This document shows positions 53,480 through 63,955 of a stretch of 64,000 bases of DNA, piece by piece. Position 1 is the first letter of the stretch; each line of letters begins with the position of its first letter. The notes beneath the pieces are model-generated. The model was not told where the DNA came from and did not search any database. It worked only from the letters and a program-made list of their open reading frames with translations. The position numbers and the translations under genes were made by a program. The stretch comes from Dromiciops gliroides. Its lineage: Eukaryota; Chordata; Mammalia; Microbiotheria; Microbiotheriidae. Location of the stretch: assembly GCF_019393635.1 (NCBI RefSeq), contig NC_057861.1:543824711-543888710 (forward strand), read 5' to 3'.

Positions 53480-54775
53480 TTGCTCTCTCCAAGGTCAATG
53501 AGGATCTTTTAATGGCAAAATCAAATGGTCTTTTCTTAGTCTCTTTGTCTTTGAACTCTTTGCAGCATCCCACACTGTTGGCCACCTCTTTTTCCTGGAT
53601 GTTTTCCCCTTCCTGGGTTTTGATAGCACTGCTTTCTCCTGGTTCTCTTCCTACCTGTCTGGCCATTAACTTTCTTTGGCTTGTCCGTGTCCTGCCTCTG
53701 AAATATAGGTGTCTCCTAAAAGGTGGTTTTGGATCTTATTTTTTCTCTCTATACCCTCTCTCAGGGGGTTCTTGTGAAGAATTCCATCCTATTTTTATGC
53801 AGATGGCTCTCAGATCTCTATATCAAACCTTAATCTTTCTCCTGAGCTCTAGTCCCATATACCAACTGCCTAATGGACATCTCTACCTGGAGATAGATAT
53901 CTCAAACTTAACATGCCTCAAATGAAATTTTATTATCTTTCCTCTCAAACCCACCCTTCTTAACTTCTCTGTTTCTATTAGGGACACCACCATCCTCAGA
54001 ATCATGCAGGTTTACAACCTTGAAGTCATCCTCAACTCTCTACATTCCCCATATCCAGTCCAAACTCTCATCAGTTCTGCCTCCATCACACTTGGAATCC
54101 ATCCCCTTCCTCTGTGAATACAGCTATCCCAGACCAGCCTCTTTTCACTTCTCATCTGGACCATTGCAATAGGCTCCTAACTGATCTTCCCTTATCTAGC
54201 CCCTTCCTTCTCCAATCTGTCCACACATCTGCCAAAGTGAGATCCCCAGAGCTCACGTCTGACCATGCCACCTCCTTTCTCAGAAAGCTTCCTCTGGCAT
54301 TTTAAAGCCTTTCACAATTTGGCGTTAACTATCTTTCCAGACTGAATTCACACTACTTCTCCTTAAACATTATGTTCCAACCAAATGGGTCTATTTGCTC
54401 TCCCACCCTTGCCCCTACATATGACATCTTCTGCCTTCAAGCTTTTAAGAGTCTGTCCCACATGCCCCGAATTGCACTTCCTCTTCATCTCTGCTTTTTA
54501 GAATCTATGGCTTCCTTCAAGTCTCAGTTTAAGTGCCTCTGACACAAGAATATTCCTGATGCTCCCAGATATTGCTTTGTATGTATTGTACACAAATAGT
54601 ACTTACAGTGTCCTGAATATATGTACACATATTTTCCGTGAACATACTGTTTTTCCTCAAGTAGAATGCAAACTGCTGTTGTTAAAAAAAAATTGTATTC
54701 CCAAATGCCTACCTAGCATAGTGTTTGCATAGAATCTGTGATTATATTTATTAATGCCTGTTGAGTGAATGGTCA
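53480..54775 (+). repeat. L2 LINE, long copy
   Basis: From TTGGCCACCTCTTTTTCCTG through CCAACTGCCTAATGGACATC, AATAGGCTCCTAACTGATCT, GACCATGCCACCTCC to the 3' end. About 1.3 kb of L2 ORF2 and tail, decayed. Confidence 0.85.
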
Positions 54776-54779
54776 TTAG

Positions 54780-55250
54780 CATAAATAACACATGAAACAC
54801 ACCTAATTAGGAGAGTGAAGGTGAGTGATGGGAGGATGAGTGTTCTAAGGCAAGTATAACTCCAGAGAAGTGCCCCAAGTACCCCTTCCCCCCAAAGCTA
54901 TGGGTTGTGTGGGGAGAGATTTTGTTTTTGTTTTTGTTTTTGTTTTGTTTTTTTGTGGGGGGAGGTTGTTATTGGGAATTAGGAGACCTGGGTTCTCCAC
55001 TGTCATTCCTACCTGGAAAAAGTCACTCTCAACTTCATATTTCTAATTCAATGTAGAGAGAATAAGGCATAATATACAGAGAGTAAGGCATAACACGTGG
55101 GCAGATCAAGTGCCAAAAGTGCCAAAGCATGGAATCCAGATATTAGATCAATAATCTATGGAAGATTTATGGAGAAACCTGCATTGTCCAGGATGAAAAG
55201 GTTTGGATGGGTTGCCATCTGTTTGGGAAGTATGGTACTATGTAAACAAC
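54780..55250. other. Intergenic sequence without recognised feature
   Basis: Contains a GTTTTT run near 54,925-54,955. A small tandem of AGAGAATAAGGCATAA and AGAGAGTAAGGCATAA lies at 55,058-55,095. Confidence 0.4.
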
Positions 55251-55254
55251 ACTG

Positions 55255-55440
55255 ACCGCTCCAGGTCGTTCCCGGATCTAATCCCGTCTCTGATACTTTC
55301 TTATGCATGTGATCTTGGTCAAGTCATTAACTTCTCTAGATCTCAGTTTCCTCTTCCGTAAAATGAGGAGGTTGGACTACAGATTCCTTCCAGCTCTCAT
55401 CTATGTCCTATTCTCCAAGGTCCTTTCAGGCTTTAACATT
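55255..55440 (+). repeat. MIR SINE beside the CpG island
   Basis: TCTCAGTTTCCTCTTCCGTA, GGTTGGACTACAGATTCCTT. Confidence 0.75.
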
Positions 55441-55579
55441 CTGGGGCTGGTCTAAGTTAGGTGGAAAGGAATGTATGTTCTGAGAGCGTGAGACCTTTGG
55501 GAAAAGGGAAGATGCTCCATCGGCATTTAGGTCTGGTTCTCACTGGCAGAACCCCTATCCACAAAGGAGGAAGAAGCTA

Positions 55580-56010
55580 AGCCAAGACAAGCTGAATGGA
55601 GCTGGACATAAGCACATCTCCCCACCTCCACACACCCCAAGACCTTCTGGTCCCCGAAACTTCATTCCTGATCTTCTCCCGAGTGCAAGGTCTATACTTC
55701 TCCCCAACTCCAGGTACTGCACTCCCCGCTCCCCATGTCGCGCATACCCCGCCACCATCACGTCCAGGCCCGGCCCGAGTGCCTCCGCCCTTCTCTCATC
55801 CCCCCAGGTAATGGCTCCCAGCTCACCTGGTCCCTCTATAGCTGTCTCGGCCCGGACGCTTGTGCTCCTTAGCACCTGTCTCCCTCCTCTCTCCGGTCCC
55901 CAGGAGTGGCCCAGCTGGGCAGTGAGGGGCGGGGCCAGGACGCAAAGGGCGGGGCCACCTCGGGACACGCCCGGAGGTGCGGGGCACTTCACCTCTCATC
56001 GCTTTCCAGC
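55580..56010 (-). promoter_or_regulatory. CpG-island promoter candidate for SDR42E2
   Basis: This is the only clearly CpG-dense block in the window. GGGCGG GC boxes lie near 55,928 and 55,949, with further CpGs from 55,665 to 55,985. There is no obvious TATA box, as is usual for CpG promoters. It lies between the last VWA3A exon candidates and SDR42E2, about 13 kb upstream of the first coding exon. A minus-strand donor CCAG|GTGAGC sits inside it. A plus-strand or bidirectional transcript cannot be excluded. Confidence 0.6.
55827..55960 (-). other. SDR42E2: Predicted noncoding first exon of SDR42E2
   Basis: The minus-strand consensus donor CAG|GTGAGC ends a putative exon at 55,827, downstream of the GC boxes. 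The 5' end is a guess placed near the GC boxes. Splicing to 42,831 would make an intron of about 13 kb. Confidence 0.35.
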
Positions 56011-56529
56011 TAAAGGGGACTCCTGGGTTCTGTCCCCGAAACTTGAAGCAATCCCCCACCTCCCTGCCCCTTTCCAGGTTCACTTTCTCCAGATGTGACC
56101 GAAGCAGCTTGTACCCCTCTGTCCCTTCCATCAGAGGCACCAGGAGAGAAGCAGATCTGGTGGGGCTTAGGTAGAGTTGGAGCGGCAATCGGAAGCCAGC
56201 AGTTGTGGAAAGAAAACGGCTTCCTCCTCAGTCCGTCTCCAAAAGGTCCAATCACTTCGACAGAATTTGAACCTTTGCTTCGAGTTTTGAAGTTCGGGGT
56301 CATCTCCAAACGGATTGCATCTTCTAGTTATAGAAGAGCACTTAGTAAACACGAATTAACCTGGCCATAAACGCTCCCTTTGAACGGTGGCCTCTTCCCA
56401 TTTTACAGATAGTGGAAGTGCTCTGATTCCCAAAGTGAGGAAAGGATCTCGGGATCCTCTCATGAGGTGCCTTGTGTAGCAGGGGAGACTCAGGCAGGAT
56501 CTCCTTAAAAGATGTCTCTGGCTAGGCTT

Positions 56530-56688
56530 TTTTGCTTTGTTTTGCTTTTTAGTGAGGCAATTGGGGTTAAGTGACTTGCCCAGGGTCACACAGCTAATAA
56601 GTGTTAAGTGTCTGAGGCCGGATTTGAACTCAAGTACTCCTGACTCCAGGGCCGGTGCTCTATCCACTGCGCCACCTAGCTGCCCCTT
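56530..56688 (-). repeat. SINE, subfamily A
   Basis: T/G tail (TTTTGCTTTGTTTTGC), GTGAGGCAATTGGGG junction, complete body. Confidence 0.94.
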
Positions 56689-56774
56689 GTTTTGTTTTTA
56701 AAATGGAACTACTATGCTTTGTGAATGGGCATTGGGGAAAAGAGATTTGGTGCCTTTATTTCTTATCCTTCATA

Positions 56775-57185
56775 AAGATCAGGAAGAAAACGATGAAACG
56801 GGCAGTTCAAAGGAAAGTGGGAAGAACTCTCTGAAATGATACAGAGTGACAGTGAGTAGAGCTAGAATAATGTATACAAGGAGGACAGTTATAAAGATAA
56901 AATGCCTTTTAAAGCCTTTAGAACTCTGATCCAGAAATCTGGAGGCCTAAAGATGAAACAGGTCACTCTGCCAAAAAGGTGATGGACTTGGATTGCAAAA
57001 TGAGACATACATTTGTAACCATGGCCTATATGGAAATTTATTTTACTGGACTTTGCATATTTGTGATGAAGGTCTTATTTTTTGTTGTTAGGGTTTTGTT
57101 TTTTTAATGGTTCAGGAGGGGGAGGGGAGGAAGAGAAGGGAGAGATAATAAATGCTTGTAAAAATAAATTAATTACATTAAAAAA
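56775..57185 (+). mobile_element. L1-like LINE 3' end, diverged subfamily
   Basis: GAACTCTCTGAAATGATACA, GAGTAGAGCTAGAATAATGT, then an untranslated region ending in AAATAAATTAATTACATTAA. Confidence 0.6.
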
Positions 57186-57666
57186 AAGACCAGGACCTTC
57201 CTCTCCCACCCATTGGGTCCAAGAGCTCTTTAAAAGACCAGTCTAAAGGTATTTTCTTCAAAAGAGAAGTTTCTCTTACAACCACATGCTATCTCCTTCA
57301 TCTTGGCAGAGACCCAAAGAAAAGGCAGCTATCTACACATTTTCATTTTTTTCCAGATTGAAAAAACAAAACAAAACAAATTCAAGAAAATTCCAAGCAA
57401 AACAAAAGGGCTTGTTCCAAGCTTAGCAAATAGGTTTTTCTTTCATCAAAGATTTATGAAGTTTGAACAGTGATGACTTCTAACATTCTAAAAATTCTAG
57501 CAGTTAAGTAGCTTTGTTTCATAGATGACTATATAAAATACATACTATATATAATATGCAGTTTTAAATATATTATTACATGTACAGTGTACATCCTTGT
57601 GTTCATGTCCTCTTAGCAAGAAATTTGCTAGACAAGATGCAAAGAGTAGTAATTCAGCTCATTTTG

Positions 57667-57716
57667 ATGGATGGATGGATGGATGGATGGATGGATGGAT
57701 GGATGGATGGATGGAT
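57667..57716. repeat. (GGAT)n microsatellite
   Basis: About 12 GATG units. Confidence 0.97.
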
Positions 57717-58103
57717 TGGTCCTGATGTTTTTCACTCCTTTCAAGACACACTGATGGATAGACACACTCCAAAGGGTCATCTGAAAAGGGGACAGGGGAA
57801 AGCATGGAGAGAAAAAAACAAAAGGAAAAAACAACAGGCTGTTATTAGACAAGCAAATCAAAAACAAAAACAACTTAGCCCAACTTTCATAAATGAATTT
57901 TCATGGAGCCTATTTATTGGGACCAGGATCCAGAAACTCTCCCAAAACACAAATTGCAAATCCTTTAACTCTTCAACTCCCTCTGGTTTCCTGTTAACTA
58001 GCCTAGTGTTTCTGGTCAACTGGCATTTTGGATTATTAATTACAGATATTCAGACCATCCTTGTCCTCCACCATCTCAGGTAACCTGAATTTGGCAGCAC
58101 AGT

Positions 58104-58109
58104 TTTATT
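58104..58109 (-). promoter_or_regulatory. Possible VWA3A polyadenylation signal
   Basis: AATAAA on the minus strand downstream of the candidate terminal exon. Its assignment depends on that exon being real. Confidence 0.25.
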
Positions 58110-58598
58110 TTTTTCTTATAGAAAAGAAACCCTTATTAAGGGATCATAGAATCTTGCAGTTGAAAAATCTTACTGGTAGTAAGTAAAAGAGGAAGTATTC
58201 ACACACAAGTCTTTAGAATTCAAATGCAGTGTTCTTTTCACTATAGCAAACTGCCCCAGTTTTGCTAATACTTGATAAATCCCCACAGTTTACCTGAAAG
58301 CTCTTTTCTAAACAGGAACTTCTACTTCTTCAATATTGTTCTTCTTCTGTAGTATTGTTCTATTAGAAAGAAAGAGGGTTCAGTTTAGAAGGAAGGGAAA
58401 AAAGGAAGAAAGGAAAGGAGAAAGGAAGGAGGTGGTGTGTCTGTGGGGGTGTTATTGTATCTATTCATTCCAGAAGGCATATGCAGGATACCTACATTTC
58501 TGAACCTGACCTAGTTCTTCTGATCACTAGCTTTTAGGGAAATAGTACCCTGATGGTAATATGGTCCACCTTGGTGGGAAGCCAAATTGTAGGATGAA

Positions 58599-58632
58599 CT
58601 AGAGCAAATTCTTACTCTCACCCCAACTCTGC
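58599..58632 (-). CDS. VWA3A: Candidate last coding exon of VWA3A
   Basis: A good acceptor (TTTCCTCTTCAG) precedes G then ten codons (QSWGESKNLL) and TAG. Its phase completes the AG left by the exon at 59,703, giving arginine. It is very short, so chance is a real alternative. An AATAAA lies about 490 nt downstream at 58,104-58,109. Confidence 0.38.
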
Positions 58633-58639
58633 CTGAAGA

Positions 58640-59160
58640 GGAAAGTTTAGGAGGCAGCACCTGTGACAAAGGGAGGAGATGCAATGGCTAGGGACCTCCT
58701 TCTGACTATACCCTCTCTAGCTACATCACATCCTTTTCTTGAGGATTAGGCCGCAGAAAGGGTATGAGGTCAGTACAGTTTGTCATGAACCTTTTCTTCT
58801 CTTTCTATAAAACCTTCCTCCTACATGGTCGGTACATGGGCAGCCCTCAACTTCCACTTATTCCCACCCAGGGAGTAGAGGGTTTGAGAAACTCATTCAT
58901 ATTAACGTGTTAGTGAAGAATGTCACTAATAATATAATATTATCTCTCCCAAAGATCAATTTTATTTTAAGAGGATCCAAAGAGACTTAACACAAAGTGA
59001 TGATGAATCTAGGAGTGCAATTTTAGACATTGTAGCATTTGGAGGGATGCTTCTTGTCACCCCTTGTAAATTATACTATATAATTATAAATTATTTTAAA
59101 ATTATAATTAGTATTTACAATATAAGTTGTAATTATAAATCATGCTATAAACCCTTCATT
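58640..59160. other. Putative last VWA3A intron; nothing recognised
   Basis: No further exon found. An AT-rich stretch lies at 59,080-59,140. Confidence 0.35.
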
Positions 59161-59164
59161 ATTA

Positions 59165-59310
59165 TCATCTCCATTTAACAGATGAAGAAACTGAGGCTTT
59201 GAGGTTAAGGGACTTGTCTGATATCACACAGATAGCAAGTGTTTGAGATAGGATCTGAACCCAGGTCCAAATCCAGTGTTTTTTCCACTATTCCACACTG
59301 CCTCTGACAC
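59165..59310 (-). repeat. MIR SINE
   Basis: ACAGATGAAGAAACTGAGGC, GGATCTGAACCCAGGTCC. Confidence 0.75.
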
Positions 59311-59702
59311 TTCAAAGTTACCTAGGTGATAAATCATTCTCATAAAGCACTTTCTATTTATCAAGACTTTTTCTTAGAAAATACCTGTGTACAATGTCGT
59401 GCATTATTTTCCCCCAAAGAACCAAATGCACCAAGGTGCAAAAGTGAATTATTCAAGGTTGCATGGCTAGTAAACTGGCAAAGTCAGGATTTGAACTCAG
59501 GGCTTCCAAGTCCAGTGTCCTTTCTATTACACCCTTCTTTTTCTCCGTGGTGAATTTGCTGCACCCTACACGTTCAGTCCCTGTCCTGTTCATTCTGATG
59601 CTACCTGCTGTTTCCCATACCACCTATTTCTTTTTTTTTTTTCCTTTTTAGCATTTCTGATATGAACATTCTTCCAGCAAAATATTCCCAGAGCATCTGT
59701 AC

Positions 59703-59800
59703 CTGAAAGACTGGGCCTGCTTTAGGAAATGCTTGGCTTTGAGTATCTCTTGAGCAAGTTTCTTTAGGTCATCTCCTTCAAATAATTGCAAAAAGGAATC
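59703..59800 (-). CDS. VWA3A: Probable VWA3A exon downstream of the A domain
   Basis: This exon has 98 nt, 32 codons plus two bases. It begins DSFLQLFEGDDLKKLAQEIL and continues KAKHFLKQAQSF. It starts at a codon boundary, exactly as needed after the exon ending at 60,743. The sequence is an amphipathic, lysine/glutamine-rich helix. The donor is GTACAG. The acceptor is CCCCTGCAAAG, slightly atypical at -3. Confidence 0.72.
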
Positions 59801-60069
59801 CTTTGCAGGGGAAACAATAAGTCCACAAATTACTTTCCTTCACATCTTATTTAAATAATCAATTGAATCATAAAGTTTTAGATATTCTTTTTTAGTATAA
59901 TCTCCCACCCAATGCAAGAATTCTATTATAACCCTGACTTTAGCACAATGCCCAGCACATAGTAGTTGCTTTAAAAAATGCTTGTTGACTATACCCTCTC
60001 TAGCTACATCACATCCTCTTCTTGAGGATGAACATGTTTGGAAGGCTCAATGCTTCCCAAAGCATTTCT

Positions 60070-60250
60070 TTTCCATTGTTCAGAGAATCAAAGCTGGAAG
60101 GAACCTTAGAGGTTACAGAGTCCAACCCCCTCATTTTCTAGATGAGGAAATAGACCCAGAGGAGTTAAGTGACTTGCCCAAGGTCACATAGCTAGTAATT
60201 ATCAGAGGCAGGCTTCAAACCCAAATCTTCCTGACTCCAAGTAAGGAGCT
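60070..60250 (-). repeat. MIR SINE
   Basis: AGCTGGAAGGAACCTTAGAG, AAGTGACTTGCCCAAGGTCA, AATCTTCCTGACTCC. Confidence 0.8.
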
Positions 60251-60329
60251 ACATCACACCATGAAATCCTTCAATTCACATGATTATTTTCTAACATAGG
60301 TCAGGCTGCAAATGTAAGTAAAGTGAGAT

Positions 60330-60472
60330 AATGTTTTTTGGGGGTGGGACAGTGAGGGTTAAGTGACTTGCCCAGGGTCACACAGTAAGTGTCAAGTGTC
60401 TGAGGTTAGATTTGAACTCAGGTCCGCCTGAATCCAGGGCCTGTGCTTTATCACTGCGCCACCTAGCTGCCT
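60330..60472 (-). repeat. SINE, subfamily B, with target-site duplication
   Basis: AAGTGAGATAAT before (60,320) and after (60,475). Lacks CTAG before TAAGTGTC. Confidence 0.93.
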
Positions 60473-60742
60473 TTAAGTGAGATAATTTTAAACTTTAGTC
60501 AAATCTCACTGTAGCCAGATTAGGATTTTCAGAAAACATTGGAAATTACATCTTTACTATTCCATATCCTCCCACCTTCCTTTGCCTGGAGGTCAAAGGG
60601 AGAGAGGCCAGGGAAACCTAAGAGCCTCTGCCTCATTGTCCCTTGTATTGTTTAGGTTAAAAAAAAAAGTTGAGGAAAATAAAGTAAGCATTGATGAAGA
60701 ATTAAATCCCAGGACCGAAGTCTACAATCAGTAGGAACATAC

Positions 60743-60869
60743 ATTTTTTTCGGTGATGTCGTCGGTCAGCACACTATGGATCTCCCTGCAGTCTTCCAAA
60801 TCCATTTGGCAGTGATGGTAGCGCCCCCCAGTATTACTAGACAGCTTTTTCAGAAATGTAATCGCCGAC
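60743..60869 (-). CDS. VWA3A: Probable VWA3A exon: C-terminal part of a von Willebrand A domain
   Basis: This exon has 127 nt with one leading base then 42 codons. It begins SAITFLKKLSSNTGGRYHHC and continues MDLEDCREIHSVLTDDI. F-L-K-x-L-x-x-x-T-G-G-R-Y-H is the typical final strand/helix region of VWA3-type domains. The acceptor is CCTCTCTAG and the donor GTATGT. The other two frames contain stops, and the exon carries more CpGs than its flanks. VWA3A is chosen over VWA3B because the neighbour is SDR42E2. VWA3A is thought to be linked to cilia, but its molecular role is not established. Confidence 0.75.
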
Positions 60870-61039
60870 CTAGAGAGGAGGAAGTCAAGGCTGAGGTTGC
60901 TGGGCTATTGGCAGATATTACAATTTGCTAATTACTGCACATTAGCCCTACCTCAGGATACAGATAAACTATATAAGGGCTACAACCATCATAGACGCAG
61001 GGCTGAAAGGGACCTCAGAGCCATGCAGTCCAACCATCT

Positions 61040-61240
61040 CCTTTTATTGTTTTCAAAATTTTCTCTTTTTTCCATTTTAGTTTTTATTCTGAATTTAACA
61101 TTAAATAGCCATTTCCAAATACATTGTGGAAAAGGAGAGGATTGTACAGGAGCCTATGAATCTCTATTATATGGGGTTTGCTTTCCTTTTCAAGCATATA
61201 ATAAATTCAACATGTAACTTCCAAAGCTGTTCTCCTTGTC
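61040..61240 (+). repeat. Unclassified marsupial repeat, copy 2
   Basis: TTTATTCTGAATTTAACATT and CATATAATAAATTCAACATG match 9,443-9,680 in order. A further part (61,620-61,800) resembles 50,130-50,450. Confidence 0.5.
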
Positions 61241-61431
61241 TGTGAATCTTTCTGCTTTTCCTTCTGTTTTCTTCTAGTGCCTTCAGGCCCCTGGGATCAT
61301 CTTTCATTTAAACTGTATATATCTTGTTTCTACATAGTTATTTGCATCTTGTCTTCCTCATTAATATGAACATTTTGAAGGAAGGGACCATAGTACATTA
61401 CCTGACACATAGTATGAGTAAATACTTGCTG

Positions 61432-61590
61432 AGGGGGCAGCTAGGTGGCGCAGTGGATAGAGTACCAGCCCTGGAGTCAGGAGTACCTGAGTTCAAATCC
61501 GGTCTCAGACACTTAACACTTACTAGCTGTGTGACCCTGGACAAGTCACTTAACCCTAATTGCCACACTAAAAAAATTAAAAAATAAATA
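61432..61590 (+). repeat. SINE, subfamily A, inserted in an L2 tail
   Basis: TAAATACTTGCTG before and TAAATACTTGTTG after. The L2 end begins at 61,320. Confidence 0.94.
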
Positions 61591-61931
61591 AATACTTGTT
61601 GATTCACTGACTCCTAATTTTTTGTAGGAGAGGAGGGAGGACCCCTAATTCTATCCTCTTTCTCCCTCCTACTGCCCTCTCATAAAAAAAGAAGAAAAAA
61701 AAAAGAAAATCAAAACCCCTATAACAGATACTCACAACCAAGCAAAAAACAAATTTCCACATTGTCCATGTCCAAAGACACATCCCTCTGGATGTATCTG
61801 GAGTCCATCTCAGGTTTGTACAACCCTCTCATTTTACAGATGAAGAAACCATGGCCCAGATAGGTTAAGTAACTGACCTGTCCATGGTCACTTAGGTAGG
61901 GTGGGAGGTAAGATTTGGACCCAGGTTCTCT

Positions 61932-62160
61932 GATTAGGTGGCACAGTGGATAGAATACCTGGAGTCCAGAAGACCTGAGTTAAAATCTGCCCTCAAACAT
62001 TTACTGGCTGTGTGACCCTGGGCATATAACTCAACTCCGTTTGCATCAGTTTCCTCATCTGTAAAATGAGCTGGAGAAGGAAATGGCAAACCACTCCAGT
62101 ATCTTTGCCAAGAAAGCCCAAATGGGTCATGAAGGGTTGTACATGACCGTGTGTAATTTA
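61932..62160 (+). repeat. Mar1-type CORE-SINE
   Basis: TAGGTGGCACAGTGGATAGA, ATCAGTTTCCTCATCTGTAA, GCAAACCACTCCAGTATCTT, CAAATGGGTCATGAAGG. Confidence 0.92.
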
Positions 62161-62174
62161 AAATTCTAAATGTG

Positions 62175-62622
62175 GGCTCTAATCTGTTCCCCCAGTTTTG
62201 GGGGAAACTGACTAAAATCACTGATAAAACAATTTTAGGTTTTTAAGGGTTTATTGAAAGATAGAAAGAGAAAGATTGAGAACAGAATTCCTACAGCCTG
62301 GCAATCCTATCTTTCCTCAATTCCCTGTGAAGTCTTCTGGAGTCTCTCTCTCCTCCACCATGGTGAAGTCAGGAACCAAAAGAGACAGAGCTCCTCCCCC
62401 AGCATCTGCTTCCTACTTCGTGTGTTCCTCCCAGAAATGGGAGGCTCCTCAAGTTGATTGGCTGGTAGCCTTGATAGACAGTACCCATGAGCAAATGTCA
62501 CTTTCTGATGCCAAGGAAAAGCCACATGGCCTTGCCCTCAGAGGCATTCTCCTCTTGGTGGAGCTTTCCTATAGTAAGTCTCCAGCAGGTGGCGTCATTC
62601 CAATCATTACAACCGAAACGAC
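62175..62622 (-). mobile_element. Fossil solo LTR, endogenous-retrovirus type
   Basis: Reads from TGTAATGATTGGAATGACG at 62,622 on the minus strand to an AATAAACCC signal near 62,250. No internal region adjoins, so it is a solo LTR. It keeps several CpGs, suggesting only moderate age. Confidence 0.6.
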
Positions 62623-62934
62623 TGAAGAACAACCACCTCTGATTCCAGTGTTATTTTCTCTCTCCCATGCTGCTTTTTAGGTTGTATGAAGTTTAATTAA
62701 AAAGGAAGTTACTAATCTGATGTATAGGCATGATCCTGAACTTTATTATACTCCTGAAGCTTACTACTATCTGATACAATAGCATCCCAAATGTGTGTGT
62801 GTGCATCCGCAAACATGCGTATGTGCACACTAGTCTGCAAGGTGAAGGCACCATTCAATGAATAAGCCAGGCTCTTTAATCAGCTCTGTCAGATTCCATG
62901 ACCATAGAGTTTGTGACTCTAATTTCCAGATAGC

Positions 62935-63115
62935 TCTTATGCATCACAGGATTTAGAATTGGAAGGGATACTAAAATTCATGTAGTCCAACCCTTTTTTT
63001 TTCACAAAGTAGGCAACTGAACTCCAGAGAAAGTAGGTAATTTGTCCAATGTCACAAAGGTACTAAGTAGCAGGTCTGGGATGTAAAGCCCATGTCCTCT
63101 CTCTCCAGAGCCAAA
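62935..63115 (-). repeat. MIR SINE
   Basis: TTTAGAATTGGAAGGGATAC, ATTCATGTAGTCCAACCC, CAATGTCACAAAGGTACTAA. Confidence 0.75.
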
Positions 63116-63447
63116 CTTCTTTTTCTTGAACACATGTGCCATTGATCACAGATTGGAAGTGGGTGGGTGGAGATTAAGAGGGAGAAAAAAATGTGGATGG
63201 AACAGAATGAATCTATTTAGTCTCCTGGGGAAGAATTAGATTCAAAATTCAAAGTCTGCTCATAGTATGATCAGTAGATGATCAATAACCATGCCATTTG
63301 TGTGTGTGTGTGTAACCTGGGCTTCAAAGTCCATTTGTATGAGACTCTCTTCATTGATGGAGATTGATTATATTCAGAACTTCATAAAGTAAGAGACAGA
63401 GTTGGCAAGAGCTTGAGAGAAGAGAGATCCAGATTTTCTGGCATCTA

Positions 63448-63450
<3 letters not shown>

Positions 63451-63495
<45 letters not shown>

Positions 63496-63622
63496 AATTG
63501 GGGTTAAGTGACTTGCCCAGAGTCACACAGCTAGTAAGTGTTAAGTGTCTGAATCAAGATTTGAACTCAGGTCCTCCTGAATCCAGGGCCGGTGCTCTAT
63601 CCACTGCGCCACCTAGCTGCCC
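63451..63622 (-). repeat. SINE, subfamily A, whose tail is a (GT)n microsatellite
   Basis: About 22 GT units (63,451-63,494) join directly to CAATTGGGGTTAAGTGACTT. TCTGGCATCTAACT before and CCTGGCATCTAGCT after are the target-site duplication. Confidence 0.94.
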
Positions 63623-63795
63623 CTGGCATCTAGCTTTAAGAAAGAAGATGTATAATTCTAGATTCTCTTGAGGTTCCTAAGGGAAAAGAAAGACTCTGGG
63701 AAGAAGCAAATGTGTAGAAAAGCTAGCACCTCCATAATGTCAGTTTCTTCCTACTGCAGGTATCTGCCCCCTAAATATTATAAATGTAAGGAAGG

Positions 63796-63955
63796 GGGCA
63801 GCGAGGTGGCGTAGTGGATAAAGCACCGACCCTGGATTCAGGAGGACCTGAGTTCAAATCCACCCTCAGACACTTGACACTTACCAGCTGTGTGACCCTA
63901 GGCAAGTCACTTAATCCTCATTGTCCCACCAAATAAACAAACAAACAAAAAATAA
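63796..63955 (+). repeat. SINE, subfamily B, with target-site duplication
   Basis: TAAATGTAAGGAA before and TAAATGTAAGGGAA after. Confidence 0.95.

Noticed and set aside
55555-56370. Open frames of 90-145 codons across the CpG island
   Set aside because: GC-rich DNA has few stops. I saw no recognisable domain, and the region fits a promoter better.
57716-57790. Possible minus-strand exon after a CCCCTTTTCAG acceptor
   Set aside because: Its phase does not fit the VWA3A exon ending at 59,703 (immediate stop), and it runs into the GGAT repeat.
57580-58083. Plus-strand frame of 167 codons containing a DGWM repeat
   Set aside because: The repeat is the (GGAT)n microsatellite and the rest shows no recognisable protein.
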